A DNA stretch of 64,000 nucleotides from Pseudomonas veronii (GTDB taxonomy: Bacteria; Pseudomonadota; Gammaproteobacteria; Pseudomonadales; Pseudomonadaceae): contig NZ_JYLL01000011.1 in assembly GCF_001439695.1 (NCBI RefSeq), positions 1 to 64,000 of the forward strand. Reading direction: 5' to 3'. This document shows positions 44,210 through 53,733 of the stretch, in pieces; positions within the stretch are counted from its first letter, which is position 1; every line of letters starts with the position of its first letter. The notes beneath the pieces were generated by a model, which did not search any database, was not told where the DNA came from, and worked only from the letters and a program-made list of their open reading frames with translations. The position numbers were made by a program, and so were the translations under genes.

Positions 44210-45505
44210 TCAGGCGTTGACCGTCACCGCGTTTTGCTTGCGATACAAGATCGTCGTCGCCGTGAACCCGCATAACGCCGCAAACATCAGCCAGTAGGCC
44301 GGTGATGCCTTATCGCCGGTTACTTGCACCAAAAGGGTGGATACGGCGGGTGTAAAGCCGCCAAACACTGCAGTCGCCAAGCTGAACGCCAGGGAGAACC
44401 CGACGACCCTGACGTTCTGCGGCATCACCTCAGTCAGCGCGGCAACCATTGCGCCGTTGTAAATGCCAAAGAAGAACGAGAAGTACAGCAGCACGCTGAG
44501 GAGTCGTTCGAAGCTGGCCGCGGCGGCCAGCCAATGCATGGCGGGGTAAGCGGTGCATAGGCACAACAAAGAGATCGCCAGCAATAACGGGCGCCGGCCG
44601 ATACGGTCGGAGAGTGTGCCGCCGATGGGCAACCAAATGAAGTTGCTCAGGCCGACGAAGAGCGTGACCACCAGGCTGTCGGTGGTGCTCAGGTTCAGTA
44701 CCGAACGGCCGAAAGTCGGGGTGTAGACGGTGATCAGGTAGAACGTGGTGGTGGTCATCGACGCCAACAGACCGCCAGCCAGTACCGTGCGCCAGTTGTC
44801 GCGCATTGAGCGGAACACTTCATTGGCCGTTGGGTGATGCTTGCGTGCTTTGAACGCCTCGGTTTCCTGCAACGAACGGCGAATGATGAAGATGAACGGG
44901 ATGATCACGCAGCCGATAAAGAACGGGATGCGCCAGCCCCAGGCAGCTACCTCGGCGGCTGCCATGGACGCGTTGATCGTGTAACCCAGCGCTGCCGCAA
45001 GAATGATCGCCACTTGTTGGCTGGCCGATTGCCAACTGGTGTAGAACCCGCAGCGGCCCGGCGTGGCGATTTCAGCCAGGTACACCGAAACGCCCCCCAT
45101 CTCCGCCCCGGCGGAGAAGCCCTGCAACAGTCGTCCCATCAACACCAATACCGGTGCTGCCACTCCGATGCTGGCGTAGCCGGGCACGAGTGCAATCAAT
45201 ACCGTCCCGGCCGCCATGATCGACAGCGTTACGATCAGGCCCTTGCGCCGTCCCACCTTGTCGATGTACGCCCCCAGCACGATAGCGCCCAGCGGACGCA
45301 TCAGGAACCCGGAGCCGAATACGGCGAAGGTCATCATCAGCGAAGCGAAGTCGCTGGTGGTAGGAAAGAACGTCTGGGAGATGTAGGTCGCGTAGAACCC
45401 GAACAGAAAGAAGTCGAACTGTTCGAGAAAGTTGCCGCTGGTGACCCGCAGGATGGCGCCCAGTTTCGAACCCTTGGACGGGGTGTTTTGTGTTGTTGTT
45501 TTCAT
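44210..45505 (-). CDS. tcuC: Tricarballylate/citrate-proton symporter (MFS)
   Basis: The 431-residue, 12-helix MFS protein of the metabolite:proton symporter branch has the loop 2-3 motif GAYIDKVGRRKGLIV and a repeat of it at GGTLSDRIGRRPLLL. The early SGNFLEQFDFFLFGFYATY is typical of CitA/TcuC-like citrate and tricarballylate symporters. It is the last gene of a tcuA-tcuB-tcuC operon, 50 bases after tcuB. The ATG at 45505 gives the family N-terminus. The longer frame from a TTG at 45526 is unlikely. It would import tricarballylate as substrate for TcuA. Confidence 0.88.
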   Translation of the reverse strand: MKTTTQNTPSKGSKLGAILRVTSGNFLEQFDFFLFGFYATYISQTFFPTTSDFASLMMTFAVFGSGFLMRPLGAIVLGAYIDKVGRRKGLIVTLSIMAAGTVLIALVPGYASIGVAAPVLVLMGRLLQGFSAGAEMGGVSVYLAEIATPGRCGFYTSWQSASQQVAIILAAALGYTINASMAAAEVAAWGWRIPFFIGCVIIPFIFIIRRSLQETEAFKARKHHPTANEVFRSMRDNWRTVLAGGLLASMTTTTFYLITVYTPTFGRSVLNLSTTDSLVVTLFVGLSNFIWLPIGGTLSDRIGRRPLLLAISLLCLCTAYPAMHWLAAAASFERLLSVLLYFSFFFGIYNGAMVAALTEVMPQNVRVVGFSLAFSLATAVFGGFTPAVSTLLVQVTGDKASPAYWLMFAALCGFTATTILYRKQNAVTVNA

Positions 45506-45555
45506 TATGGCTACCGTGGTGATCAATCTTGTTTTTGGAATGACGGTCTTGACGA

Positions 45556-46713
45556 TCAGTCGCTTGCGGCGTTGATGGGGTTGGGTTGACGTTTTTCGAT
45601 GGAGTATTTGAGCAGCGCGGCGCTGCGGAAGATGCCGTGGGCGAATTTGCTGTAGGGCATGGTCAGGAAAAAAGCCATGACCAGGCCGAGATGGATCGCC
45701 AGCAACAGGCCCAGGGCCATGCTTTCGCGAAACGCCAGGAGTGCCAGGCCGCTGGCGCTGACGAGAAACAACAGTGCGATGAAGCCGCGATCCATGGGCT
45801 TCTGCTGTTCATCGCCGTGTTCGGCGTTGCGCCGCAGGTTCAACCACAAGAGCCCCGCCGGGCCGACCAGCAACCCGAACCCGCCGACGATGCCGAGCAT
45901 CACCGGCACGCTCAAGACGGGGTAGGGCGCCGACCAGCCCAGCAGGAAATGGTAGAGCGTGGCCACGCCGGTGGCGGCGAAGCACAGCATGAAGCCGTAG
46001 AAGGTGAAGTGATGGAAGCGCCGCCGCCACAAGGTGAATCGATCATCGGCGTTATTGCAGCCCTCGCCGTGGCCACCATCCAGGTACTTGAGCGTGGCCA
46101 CATTGGCGCTCGCTTCCAGGGCCGCCGATGTTGTTTGCTCGCGGGAGGCCTCGACCGGCGAGACATTGCGCCAAAAGCGCCGCACGCCGATCGCCAATGC
46201 AAGCACCGCGAAACCAAACACTGCGCCGAACATCAGCGCCAGGGTGTTATGCGGGAAGATCCCGTAGAGATTCCCCCCGGGCATTGCCGTGAACAGATTG
46301 CCCATCATCATCAACGTCAGGCAGAGGAACAGCGCCAGCCCCGCGCCGGATGCCAGCGCCAGGGTCAGCCCGTTGCGCCGGTATAACGTGCCCATCGCCT
46401 GCGGCCAGGCGTACTCGGCATATGTGTCGAGGCGGACTTTGGCCATGGCCTTGGGCACATTGATCGCAAATTCATGCGGTGCGGCGTACTGGCAGGCGTG
46501 CAGGCACGCACCGCAGTTATGGCAAAGGTTCGCCAGGTAATGGATGTCCGCCTGAGAAAATTCCAGGCGTCGGGTCATGGCCGGGAATACCGCGCAGAAG
46601 CCCTCGCAATAACGGCAGGCATTGCAGACCGTCATTTGTCGCTGGACTTCGCTTTCATCAAGGTTGAGGACGGGAATCAGCGTGCCCGGCGCCTTGGGAT
46701 CAAACAGCTGCAT
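45556..46713 (-). CDS. tcuB: Tricarballylate utilisation protein TcuB (iron-sulfur membrane protein)
   Basis: The 385-residue protein has two cysteine clusters near the N-terminus, C30-x2-C33-x2-C36-x3-C40 and C64-x2-C67-x2-C70-x3-C74, for two Fe-S centres. About six membrane helices follow, with histidines suited to haem binding. TcuB reoxidises the FADH2 of TcuA and passes electrons to the quinone pool. The start at 46713 has AGGAG upstream and overlaps the tcuA end by 14 bases, so the two are translationally coupled. The longer frame to 46776 is an artefact. Confidence 0.93.
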   Translation of the reverse strand: MQLFDPKAPGTLIPVLNLDESEVQRQMTVCNACRYCEGFCAVFPAMTRRLEFSQADIHYLANLCHNCGACLHACQYAAPHEFAINVPKAMAKVRLDTYAEYAWPQAMGTLYRRNGLTLALASGAGLALFLCLTLMMMGNLFTAMPGGNLYGIFPHNTLALMFGAVFGFAVLALAIGVRRFWRNVSPVEASREQTTSAALEASANVATLKYLDGGHGEGCNNADDRFTLWRRRFHHFTFYGFMLCFAATGVATLYHFLLGWSAPYPVLSVPVMLGIVGGFGLLVGPAGLLWLNLRRNAEHGDEQQKPMDRGFIALLFLVSASGLALLAFRESMALGLLLAIHLGLVMAFFLTMPYSKFAHGIFRSAALLKYSIEKRQPNPINAASD

Positions 46714-48151
46714 GTTGCGGCTCCTGGGATGAACGGGTGATGAAGCCGGCCGCGGCGGCGGCTTGCACGCCGGCAATGCGACCGAATGCGGTGCCGATGG
46801 CCATGCCGATGCCGGCGGTGTAGCCCTTGCCCAATACGTTGCCAGCCATCATTTCTCCGGCGACGAACAGGTTCGGGCTCGCCTGGCCATTGAAGCGAAC
46901 GGCGGCGGTAGCGTCGGTGGCGAGGCCTAAATAGGTGAAGGTCACGCCCGGCTTGAGCGGGTAGGCGCAGAAGGGGGGCTTGACCAATGGGCGGGCCCAA
47001 TGGGTTTTGGCGGGCGTCAAACCTTCGGTGCGGCAATCGTCCAGGGCGGTGTGGTCGAACGTACCGACGCGGCAGGCCGCGTTGTAGGCCTGGATGGTGC
47101 TGACAAATGGCGCCACCGGGAGCTTCAGCTGGCGCGCCAGGTCTTCCAGCGAGTTGGCTTTGGTGCCCGGAAACACCGGCGGCATGAACCGACCGATGGC
47201 TTGTTGGTCGATGATCGAATAGGCCTGTTGACCGGGCTGCCCCGCGACCAGGCGCCCCCAGATCGCATAGCGCTTGGGCCAGAAATCCTCGCCCTCGTCA
47301 TAGAAGCGCTCGCCGTCGCGATTGACCACCACGCCCAGCGATACACAATCGATACGCGTGCAGATGCCGCCGTCATACAACGGTGCGCGGGCGTCGATGG
47401 CCACCATGTGCGCCTGGGTCGGGTCGCCGATAAAATCGGCGCCCAGTTGCTGCATGCGCCGCAGCAGTACGCCGGTATTGAAGCGCGTGCCGCGAATCAG
47501 AAAGTTGTCCGAAGGCCACTCGCCGCGCTCGTTTTGCCCCCACGCTTCACGCAGCCATTCGCGGTTGGATTCGAACCCGCCCGCCGCCAGCACGCACGTC
47601 CTGGCCTGGATACGTTCGGCGGGCAGACGTTGCCCTTCGGCATCGCGCGCGCTCAGGTGGGCCGCGACAAATGTTCCCCCGTTCAATTCGATGTCGGTCA
47701 CTTGCGCGTTGTAGCGGATGTTCACGCCCAACCGCTCGGCGCTGCGGTAATACGCATTCACCAACGCCTTGCCGCCGCCCATGAAAAACGCGTTGGTGCG
47801 CGCGACATGCAGCGCGCCGGATAACGACGGCTGAAAATGCACGCCATGGGCGCGCATCCAGTCACGGCAGTTCGATGAGGCGCGGATGACCAGACGAGCG
47901 AGCTTCTCGTTGGTCATCCCGCCGGTGACTTTCAGCAGATCCTGCCAATACTCCTCTTCGGGGTAGGCCTCGACCAATACATCCTGGGGCGCGTCGTGCA
48001 TGCAGCGCAGGTTGCGGGTGTGTTGCGAGTTGCCGCCGCGCCAGGCTTTGGGCGCGCCTTCAAGCAACATCACGCTGGCGCCGGCCTCTCGGGCCATTAA
48101 CGCCGCGCACAAGGCGGCATTGCCGCCGCCAATGACTAATACGTCGATCAT
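46700..48151 (-). CDS. tcuA: FAD-dependent tricarballylate dehydrogenase TcuA
   Basis: The 483-residue flavoprotein has an N-terminal FAD-binding motif MIDVLVIGGGNAALCAALM and belongs to the fumarate reductase/succinate dehydrogenase flavoprotein family. It shows RGGNSQHTRN near residue 40, a substrate-binding capping domain, and a C-terminal AGEMMAGNVLGKGYTAGIGM. TcuA oxidises tricarballylate to cis-aconitate, which enters the TCA cycle. The ATG at 48151 lies 5 bases after GAGGAGTG. The in-frame ATG at 48154 and GTG at 48157 are too close to that site. It is the first gene of the tcuABC operon, downstream of tcuR on the same strand. Confidence 0.94.
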   Translation of the reverse strand: MIDVLVIGGGNAALCAALMAREAGASVMLLEGAPKAWRGGNSQHTRNLRCMHDAPQDVLVEAYPEEEYWQDLLKVTGGMTNEKLARLVIRASSNCRDWMRAHGVHFQPSLSGALHVARTNAFFMGGGKALVNAYYRSAERLGVNIRYNAQVTDIELNGGTFVAAHLSARDAEGQRLPAERIQARTCVLAAGGFESNREWLREAWGQNERGEWPSDNFLIRGTRFNTGVLLRRMQQLGADFIGDPTQAHMVAIDARAPLYDGGICTRIDCVSLGVVVNRDGERFYDEGEDFWPKRYAIWGRLVAGQPGQQAYSIIDQQAIGRFMPPVFPGTKANSLEDLARQLKLPVAPFVSTIQAYNAACRVGTFDHTALDDCRTEGLTPAKTHWARPLVKPPFCAYPLKPGVTFTYLGLATDATAAVRFNGQASPNLFVAGEMMAGNVLGKGYTAGIGMAIGTAFGRIAGVQAAAAAGFITRSSQEPQHAAV

Positions 48152-48322
48152 CATCACTCCTCGATCGCGAGGAGGCGTGAACGAAGGGCTCCTCGCGAGT
48201 GGCGAGACCTTAGGGCAGCGAGCGTTGGGTCGAAAGGCGCGTTAGTGGTTGGGGTGTTTAGTTTTCGTAAAGGCTTTGCGGGTTGCCGCTGGCCCTGAAG
48301 CGCGGGCGAGGGCGGCTGGAGA

Positions 48323-49258
48323 TCAGGGCGTGATGTCTTCGATCCACGAGGCGCCCGGCCATTGATGATCGATCACCAGCTGCCGCGCCACATCGGTGAT
48401 GACCAGCCGCGCCGCGAGTGCCGCGGGCGCCAGCTCATCATCCGGCAGTGTCGCCAACAGGTTTCGCCGGCCGACATGAGCATCGGCGATTTCCACCACC
48501 GAAAGCCCCGACTCGCCTTTGAGCGCCACCGCCGCGCCGGGCTGGATGGTGGCCGCGTGGCCGGCGCGTACAGCGTTCATCAACACGGCCAGGCCATCCA
48601 CCTCCATGATGATGTTGGGCGTCAACCCCGACCGCTCGAACGCCGCCATCAGCGTTGAGCGCAAACCGTGTTGCGCACTCGGCATCACCAGCGGCAGTTG
48701 CCCCAGGTCCGCCATTTGCACAGAGCTTCCTTGCGGGGCATCCGGCAAGTGCGGCGAGCAGATGACAAACAGTTTCTCGTCAAGCAGCGGCGTCACGCTC
48801 CAGCGCTTGCCCCCTTCAAGTTGAAACAAAATGGCCAGATCGATCTGGCGGGCATTGAGTTGCGTGGCCAGATGCCCGGACAGCATCTCGATCAGGTGCA
48901 ACTGAATATCCGGATACCGCGCGCGCATCGCATTGATCAAGGGCAGGGCAAGCACCGTGGCCGTGGTGGGCGGCAAGCCCACGGTGACATACCCGCTCAT
49001 CCGCCCACGGTGTGCCGCCAGGATCGCATTCTCGGCTTGCCTCAAGCACAACTGCGCATGGTGCAGGAACGCCATGCCGGCCGGGGTCGGTGTGACGCCG
49101 GTGGTCGTGCGGTTCAGCAGGCGGGTCGAGAGTTCGCTTTCGAGTTTGGCGATCTGCTGGCTCAGCGCCGACACGCCCACGTCCAGCTCAAGGGCTGCGC
49201 GGCCCAGGCTGCCGTGTTCGACAATGTTGACGAAATAGCGCAGTTGTCTTAATTCCAA
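48323..49258 (-). CDS. tcuR: LysR-type regulator of tricarballylate genes
   Basis: The 311-residue LysR protein has its winged helix-turn-helix at residues 1-60 (MELRQLRYFVNIVEHGSLGR, AALELDVGVSALSQQIAKLE) and an effector domain (VTVGLPPTTATVLALPLI and onward). It lies directly upstream of tcuA on the same strand with a 171-base gap, the position of TcuR, which activates tcuABC in response to tricarballylate in Salmonella. It is a NAC/nodD-like sub-branch and distinct from the LysR protein at 15.3-16.2 kb. The gap probably holds the tcuA promoter. Confidence 0.86.
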   Translation of the reverse strand: MELRQLRYFVNIVEHGSLGRAALELDVGVSALSQQIAKLESELSTRLLNRTTTGVTPTPAGMAFLHHAQLCLRQAENAILAAHRGRMSGYVTVGLPPTTATVLALPLINAMRARYPDIQLHLIEMLSGHLATQLNARQIDLAILFQLEGGKRWSVTPLLDEKLFVICSPHLPDAPQGSSVQMADLGQLPLVMPSAQHGLRSTLMAAFERSGLTPNIIMEVDGLAVLMNAVRAGHAATIQPGAAVALKGESGLSVVEIADAHVGRRNLLATLPDDELAPAALAARLVITDVARQLVIDHQWPGASWIEDITP

Positions 49259-49433
49259 GCGTTACTGCTCCACTTCAAATGAGTACCTGCCTGTGTAACG
49301 GTGGGTCGGGGAACGTCAGCCACCACGCACCGAGCGGGCGAGGCGGCGCGTGGTCAGCCTGAGAGGTAACGCGTCGGCCGTCAACTTCCAGCGTTGGGTT
49401 CGCTGCTGGCCGGCGTTGTTGGCGTGCGCCAAT

Positions 49434-49997
49434 TCATAACATGCGGCGCAGCACGTCGCTACGAGGGTCTTTGTCGTAGAAGCGGTGCTTGAGCGCACCG
49501 GCGATGTGCAACAGGATCAGCCCGAGCAAGGTATACGCAAGTACCTTGTGCAGCCACTGGAAGACGACGAACCAGTCGTCATTTTTCGCCAGCAGCTCCG
49601 GCAGGTTGATCCCGAAAAAGAACACCCCGTCGCTCATCGTGTAGGTGCTCGACATCGAGTAACCCATCAGCGGCACGATCACGAGCAGCGCATACATCAC
49701 GCGTTGCGCCAGTCTCGACACAAACCGCTCATGCTTCGCCAGCGTTCCCGGCGGCTGTGGCAGCCTGGGGCTGTGCAACCGCAGGGCGATCTGAACCAGC
49801 ACCACCAGGAACGTCAGCACCCCGAAGGACTTGTGCCAGGGGTAATAGAGCTCGAACTTGCTTGCCACTTCGTCAGGCATGCCGGTCATATGCCAGCCGG
49901 CCCAGAGCAGGCCGGCGACGAGTGCGGCGCGCAGCCAATGCAACATGCGCAGGGACGTCGGATACCGATCGGTGCTCTGTTCGTCAGTCGGGTTCAT
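49434..49997 (-). CDS. Cytochrome b561 family protein
   Basis: The 187-residue membrane protein has four helices and haem-ligating histidines: H20 in RMLHWLRA, H54 in YPWHKSFGV, and two late histidines in FQWLHKVLAY and LLHIAGALKH. It is a di-haem b-type cytochrome of the CybB type, which moves electrons between quinol and an acceptor in the inner membrane. GGAGAG precedes the ATG at 49997. It follows the aldehyde dehydrogenase gene by 62 bases on the same strand, so the two are probably cotranscribed. The upstream open frame to 50261 overlaps the dehydrogenase and is spurious. Confidence 0.9.
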   Translation of the reverse strand: MNPTDEQSTDRYPTSLRMLHWLRAALVAGLLWAGWHMTGMPDEVASKFELYYPWHKSFGVLTFLVVLVQIALRLHSPRLPQPPGTLAKHERFVSRLAQRVMYALLVIVPLMGYSMSSTYTMSDGVFFFGINLPELLAKNDDWFVVFQWLHKVLAYTLLGLILLHIAGALKHRFYDKDPRSDVLRRML

Positions 49998-50059
49998 CGT
50001 GGTCTCTCCATGGGTATCAAAGGCCTCAGCGGCGGCGGGGCGGTCAGGCCCGGTTTTTT

Positions 50060-51514
50060 TCAGGTGGGCAGCAGCACGGTGATGACCTTCTCCTCGGTGT
50101 AGGCCATCGCGCCGCCGAAACCGCCCTCGCGTCCGATGCCACTGGTCTTGACACCGCCCCAGGGCAGGTTGGCATCCAGCGGGCTCCAGCAGTTGACACC
50201 CACGGCGCCGACCTTCACCGCCGCGGCCACGCGATGCGCGCGCGCCAGGTCGGTGGTCCACACCGTGGCGGCCAGGCCGTAGGTGGAATCGTTGGCCAGT
50301 GCGACAGCCTCGTCTTCGCTGTCGAACGTGATCACGGTGCCGACGGGGCCGAAGATTTCGTCGCGGGCGATCGCCATCTCGTTGTTGGCGTTGGCGAAGA
50401 TCGTCGGCCGGACAAACCAGCCGCGCTCAGGCGTCGAAACGCCACCGGCCAGCAGAGACGCACCTTGTTCGATGCCCAGTTGGATGTAGCGGTTGACGCG
50501 ATCGAATTGCGCTTTCTTGGCCACCGGGCCCATCTGTACGCCGGGTTCGCGCGGATCGCCGACCTTGACCGCTCGCGCCGCCTCGGCCAGCGCTGCGGCG
50601 AAACGCTCGGCAATGCCGCGCTGCACCAAAATGCGCGAGCCGGCGGCACAGACCTGGCCCTGGTTGGCGAACAACCCGAGGGCACAACCGCGCAGCGCGT
50701 CGTCAAAGGGTGCGTCGTCGAAGACGATCTGCGGGCTCTTGCCGCCCAGCTCCAATGCCACGTGCTTGAACAACACGCCCGCGGTGCGCTGGATCTCGCG
50801 TCCCGCCTCGGGGCTGCCGGTGAAGCTGATCTTGGCGACGTGCGGGTGTTCGCACAACGCACGGCCCACCTCGGCGCCGTAGCCGGTGACCACGTTGATC
50901 ACGCCATCGGGGAAACCCGCTTCCTGAGCCAGCGCGGCCAGGTGCAGGGCGGACTGCGGCGTTTCTTCCGAAGGCTTGATGACCACGGTGCAGCCGGCGG
51001 CGAGCAACGCCGCGAGTTTCCAGACGGTGATCATCAGCGGCGAGTTCCAGGGCACGATCGCACCGACTACGCCCACCGGCTCGCGGACTGTGTACGAGAG
51101 CGTCTTGGTGCCGAAGTAGCCGCCAGTGGGAATGGTGCGCCCCTCCAACTGGTTGGCCCAGCCGGCGGCGGCACGCAGGTTGGCGACCGCGTTGGGGACG
51201 TCCAGCCGGCGCGGTTCGAGCGGCGAACGGCCGATGGCGTCGGCGTCCAGGTCGGCCAGCACGTCGGTGTCGCGCTCTACCAGGTCTGCCAGTTTCACCA
51301 GCAGCCGCCCACGCTGGGCGCCATCGAGCTGGCGCCAGGCGCCATGTTCGAGTTGGCGCTGCGCGGCGGCTACGGCGCGATCCACGTCTTCGGCCGTGCC
51401 GCGTGCGCAACTGCCGTACACCTGTTCTGTCACGGGGTTGACCAGGGCAATGCGCCGGCCGTCGGAGGCTTCGACGCCAGTGCCGGCGATGAAGTGATTC
51501 AAATGTTCAGTCAT
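50060..51514 (-). CDS. NAD(P)-dependent aldehyde dehydrogenase
   Basis: The 484-residue enzyme has all ALDH catalytic positions: N157 (PWNSPL), K180 (VVIKPSEETP), the general base E255 (ALELGGKSP) and the nucleophile C289 (NQGQVCAAGSR). It oxidises an aldehyde to the acid in the cytoplasm. The substrate is not obvious: it resembles betaine-aldehyde/aromatic-aldehyde dehydrogenases in general form. A divergent AraC-family gene starts 283 bases away and is the likely activator, and a cytochrome b561 gene follows. Confidence 0.9.
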   Translation of the reverse strand: MTEHLNHFIAGTGVEASDGRRIALVNPVTEQVYGSCARGTAEDVDRAVAAAQRQLEHGAWRQLDGAQRGRLLVKLADLVERDTDVLADLDADAIGRSPLEPRRLDVPNAVANLRAAAGWANQLEGRTIPTGGYFGTKTLSYTVREPVGVVGAIVPWNSPLMITVWKLAALLAAGCTVVIKPSEETPQSALHLAALAQEAGFPDGVINVVTGYGAEVGRALCEHPHVAKISFTGSPEAGREIQRTAGVLFKHVALELGGKSPQIVFDDAPFDDALRGCALGLFANQGQVCAAGSRILVQRGIAERFAAALAEAARAVKVGDPREPGVQMGPVAKKAQFDRVNRYIQLGIEQGASLLAGGVSTPERGWFVRPTIFANANNEMAIARDEIFGPVGTVITFDSEDEAVALANDSTYGLAATVWTTDLARAHRVAAAVKVGAVGVNCWSPLDANLPWGGVKTSGIGREGGFGGAMAYTEEKVITVLLPT

Positions 51515-51797
51515 GTTTGAGGCCTAAGTGATGGAGGACCGGTGTGAACCGCTCAAGCCTTGAAGGAGGCCAGTGCCTCGCGGGGCATCCGCGCAGTGCA
51601 AGGATTCAGGTATGCCGATCATCCCTATGGCGCGCCGCTTGCCGTTAGCCCGAATTGGCACTTGAGACGGCTGCCGTGAGCGCGCCGCCCCGCGAATTGA
51701 GGCGTGCACAAAGGAATGTGCAGGTTTTGCGCTATGTGCGAATATCGCCGGGAAGAATGCTCAAAAAAAAAGAATATTGGCAGAGGCTTTCGGCACC

Positions 51798-52772
51798 ATG
51801 AAAAACCCGCTCATCAGCCACTTTCAAGACATCCATGTGCATGCGGCCACCATCGAGGAATGGAGCCAGGACTACAGTCAATTAACCGCGGGTTCGGCTG
51901 AGAGTTCGCTCATGCAACTGTCGACTGCCGGTTGCCATGTGTTTCGCGAGCAGATCAACCAGCGCGTCGTGCAACACGGCGCGGCGCCGCGAGGCAAGAT
52001 GTGTTTTGCGGTGCCGATCACCGTGCCGGGTTCGGTTCGGATGCAGGGGCGGGAGGTGGACGACAGCAGCCTGTTCTTCCTTCACGGTGGCGAGGAGTTC
52101 ATGTTCCATATGCCGATGGGCATGGAGTTGTTGTCCATCACGTTCGAGCGTGAATTGTTCGAGCAGGCACTGGCGCAAACGGCGTCGGCGAAGGAGGTCG
52201 GCCAGTTGCTGCGTCAGCCGGTGATCAGGGTGTCCACGCAGCGCGTTGCCGGCGCTCGTCGGCGCTTGCTGGCGATGTTCTCCCAGGCCCTGATGCACGA
52301 AGCGCTCGACAGCACGCGAGACCGCGAGCGGGAGCAGGCGTTGGAACAGGCCATGCTTGGCGAGCTGCTGCAACTCTTGACCGACCCGGCCTGTGACAAG
52401 CAGCAACGCAGCCCAAGTTCCACGGGCAGTTTCATCGTCGAGAAATGCCACCGTCTGGCGACGGCGCAGTTGAACAGCGTGCCCAGCGTGAACGACTTGT
52501 GCCAGCGCCTGCAAGTCAGTCGGCGCACCGTGCAGAACAGCTTTCGCGCGGTCGCCGAGACCACGCCCCTGAACTACCTGCGCTCCGTGAGGCTCAACGG
52601 TGTGCGCCGGACCTTGATGTCCACCCGCGCGTCGGAGCTCTCGATCGGCGATATCGCTGCCCAATGGGGCTTCTATCACCTCAGCCATTTCGCCGCGGAG
52701 TACCACGCGCTGTTCGCCGAGTTACCGTCGCACACCGCACGTGCCGCCATCGCCGTCTGCGCGCGGGCCTGA
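51798..52772 (+). CDS. AraC-family transcriptional regulator
   Basis: The 324-residue regulator has an N-terminal effector part without a recognised cupin signature and a C-terminal AraC/XylS DNA-binding domain at about residues 220-315 (VNDLCQRLQVSRRTVQNSF, then IGDIAAQWGFYHLSHFAAEY). It is of the EutR-like type often found beside aldehyde dehydrogenases in pseudomonads. It is divergent from the dehydrogenase gene and probably activates it. The start at 51798 has AGAGG upstream. A TTG at 51777 is also in frame. Confidence 0.86.
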   Translation: MKNPLISHFQDIHVHAATIEEWSQDYSQLTAGSAESSLMQLSTAGCHVFREQINQRVVQHGAAPRGKMCFAVPITVPGSVRMQGREVDDSSLFFLHGGEEFMFHMPMGMELLSITFERELFEQALAQTASAKEVGQLLRQPVIRVSTQRVAGARRRLLAMFSQALMHEALDSTRDREREQALEQAMLGELLQLLTDPACDKQQRSPSSTGSFIVEKCHRLATAQLNSVPSVNDLCQRLQVSRRTVQNSFRAVAETTPLNYLRSVRLNGVRRTLMSTRASELSIGDIAAQWGFYHLSHFAAEYHALFAELPSHTARAAIAVCARA

Positions 52773-52924
52773 CGATCCAGTTGTTACGGTGCTGCCGATC
52801 TGCTCACGGATAGTGCATGGACTGTCCTCTTTAGTAGCACATCGTCCGGACAGGATCGGATGGGCGACTGCGAAGTATCCGACGACTACATCTAAATCAA
52901 TCACTTAAGTCGACAGGCCAGAAC

Positions 52925-52941
52925 CTGGCACGCCTCGTGCA
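52925..52941 (+). promoter_or_regulatory. Sigma-54 promoter candidate for the GntR-ABC-GGT operon
   Basis: CTGGCACGCCTCGTGCA has the -24 GG (52927-52928) and -12 GC (52939-52940) of RpoN promoters exactly ten bases apart, with TGGCACG intact and one mismatch in TTGCA. It lies 32 bases before the regulator ATG at 52973, giving a short leader. An RpoN-dependent nitrogen response would suit an amino acid uptake operon. Confidence 0.5.
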
Positions 52942-52972
52942 TTTTTGAATTTATGGATAATTGGATACAAAA

Positions 52973-53659
52973 ATGCAAAGGTACCGCCGAATGCAATTTG
53001 CCCCCGCTTACGTTGACCGTCAGCCCCTGACTGCCGAGGAAGAGGCCTACAACTTCCTGCTCAATGCCATTTGCGGCGGCCGCTACCGCAAGGGCGACCG
53101 CCTGATTGCCGAAGACATCGCCAGTGAAATCGGTATGAGCCGCATGCCGGTGCGCGAAGCGTTCCGCCGCCTGGATGCCCAGGGCCTGGTGACCTTGCGC
53201 CCCAACCGCGGCGCCATCGTCGGCGGCCTGGATATCGATGAGCTGCACGAAGTCTTCGAGATGCGCAGCGCCCTCGAAGGCCTGGCGGTGCGTGTTGCGG
53301 TCGGTCGTATCGGCGAGCGCCAACTGGCGGCCCTGGAGCGCTTGCTGGACGAAATGGACGACTACCGCGACGAAAGCGCCGTGTGGGTCAGCCGGCACCG
53401 CGCGTTCCATGAATACCTGTGCAGCCTCAGCGGCCGGCCGCGGCTGATGAAGCAGATTTCGGCGTTGTACTCACTGGTCGAGGCGCCCATGCGCTTGTGG
53501 TTGCAACACGGTGAGAAACCCCTCAGCGCGCGCCAGGAACACGCGGTGATCCTCGACGCCATCCGTGCCGGTGACGCGGCGCGCGCCGAAGCCGTGGTGC
53601 GCGAGCACATCGAAGGCACCGTGCCGGCGCTGATTCAATTCCTGCAATCGGAACAATAG
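52973..53659 (+). CDS. GntR-family regulator, FadR/FCD subfamily
   Basis: The 228-residue repressor has an N-terminal winged helix (residues about 15-80: ICGGRYRKGDRLIAEDIASE, IGMSRMPVREAFRRLDAQGL) and a C-terminal all-helical FCD ligand domain, which binds a metal and a carboxylate. The first possible start is a TTG at 52961, and ATGs at 52973 and 52991 are alternatives. The last has AAAGG at a good distance. It heads an operon with an amino acid ABC transporter and gamma-glutamyltransferase, so it probably senses their substrate or product. Confidence 0.87.
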   Translation: MQRYRRMQFAPAYVDRQPLTAEEEAYNFLLNAICGGRYRKGDRLIAEDIASEIGMSRMPVREAFRRLDAQGLVTLRPNRGAIVGGLDIDELHEVFEMRSALEGLAVRVAVGRIGERQLAALERLLDEMDDYRDESAVWVSRHRAFHEYLCSLSGRPRLMKQISALYSLVEAPMRLWLQHGEKPLSARQEHAVILDAIRAGDAARAEAVVREHIEGTVPALIQFLQSEQ

Positions 53660-53733
53660 AAGCGGGCCCAAGCCCGCCTGTGTGTTGACGTTGAGTCCTG
53701 CCCCCGTTATTCAACGAACTGGAGTGTCTGGTC

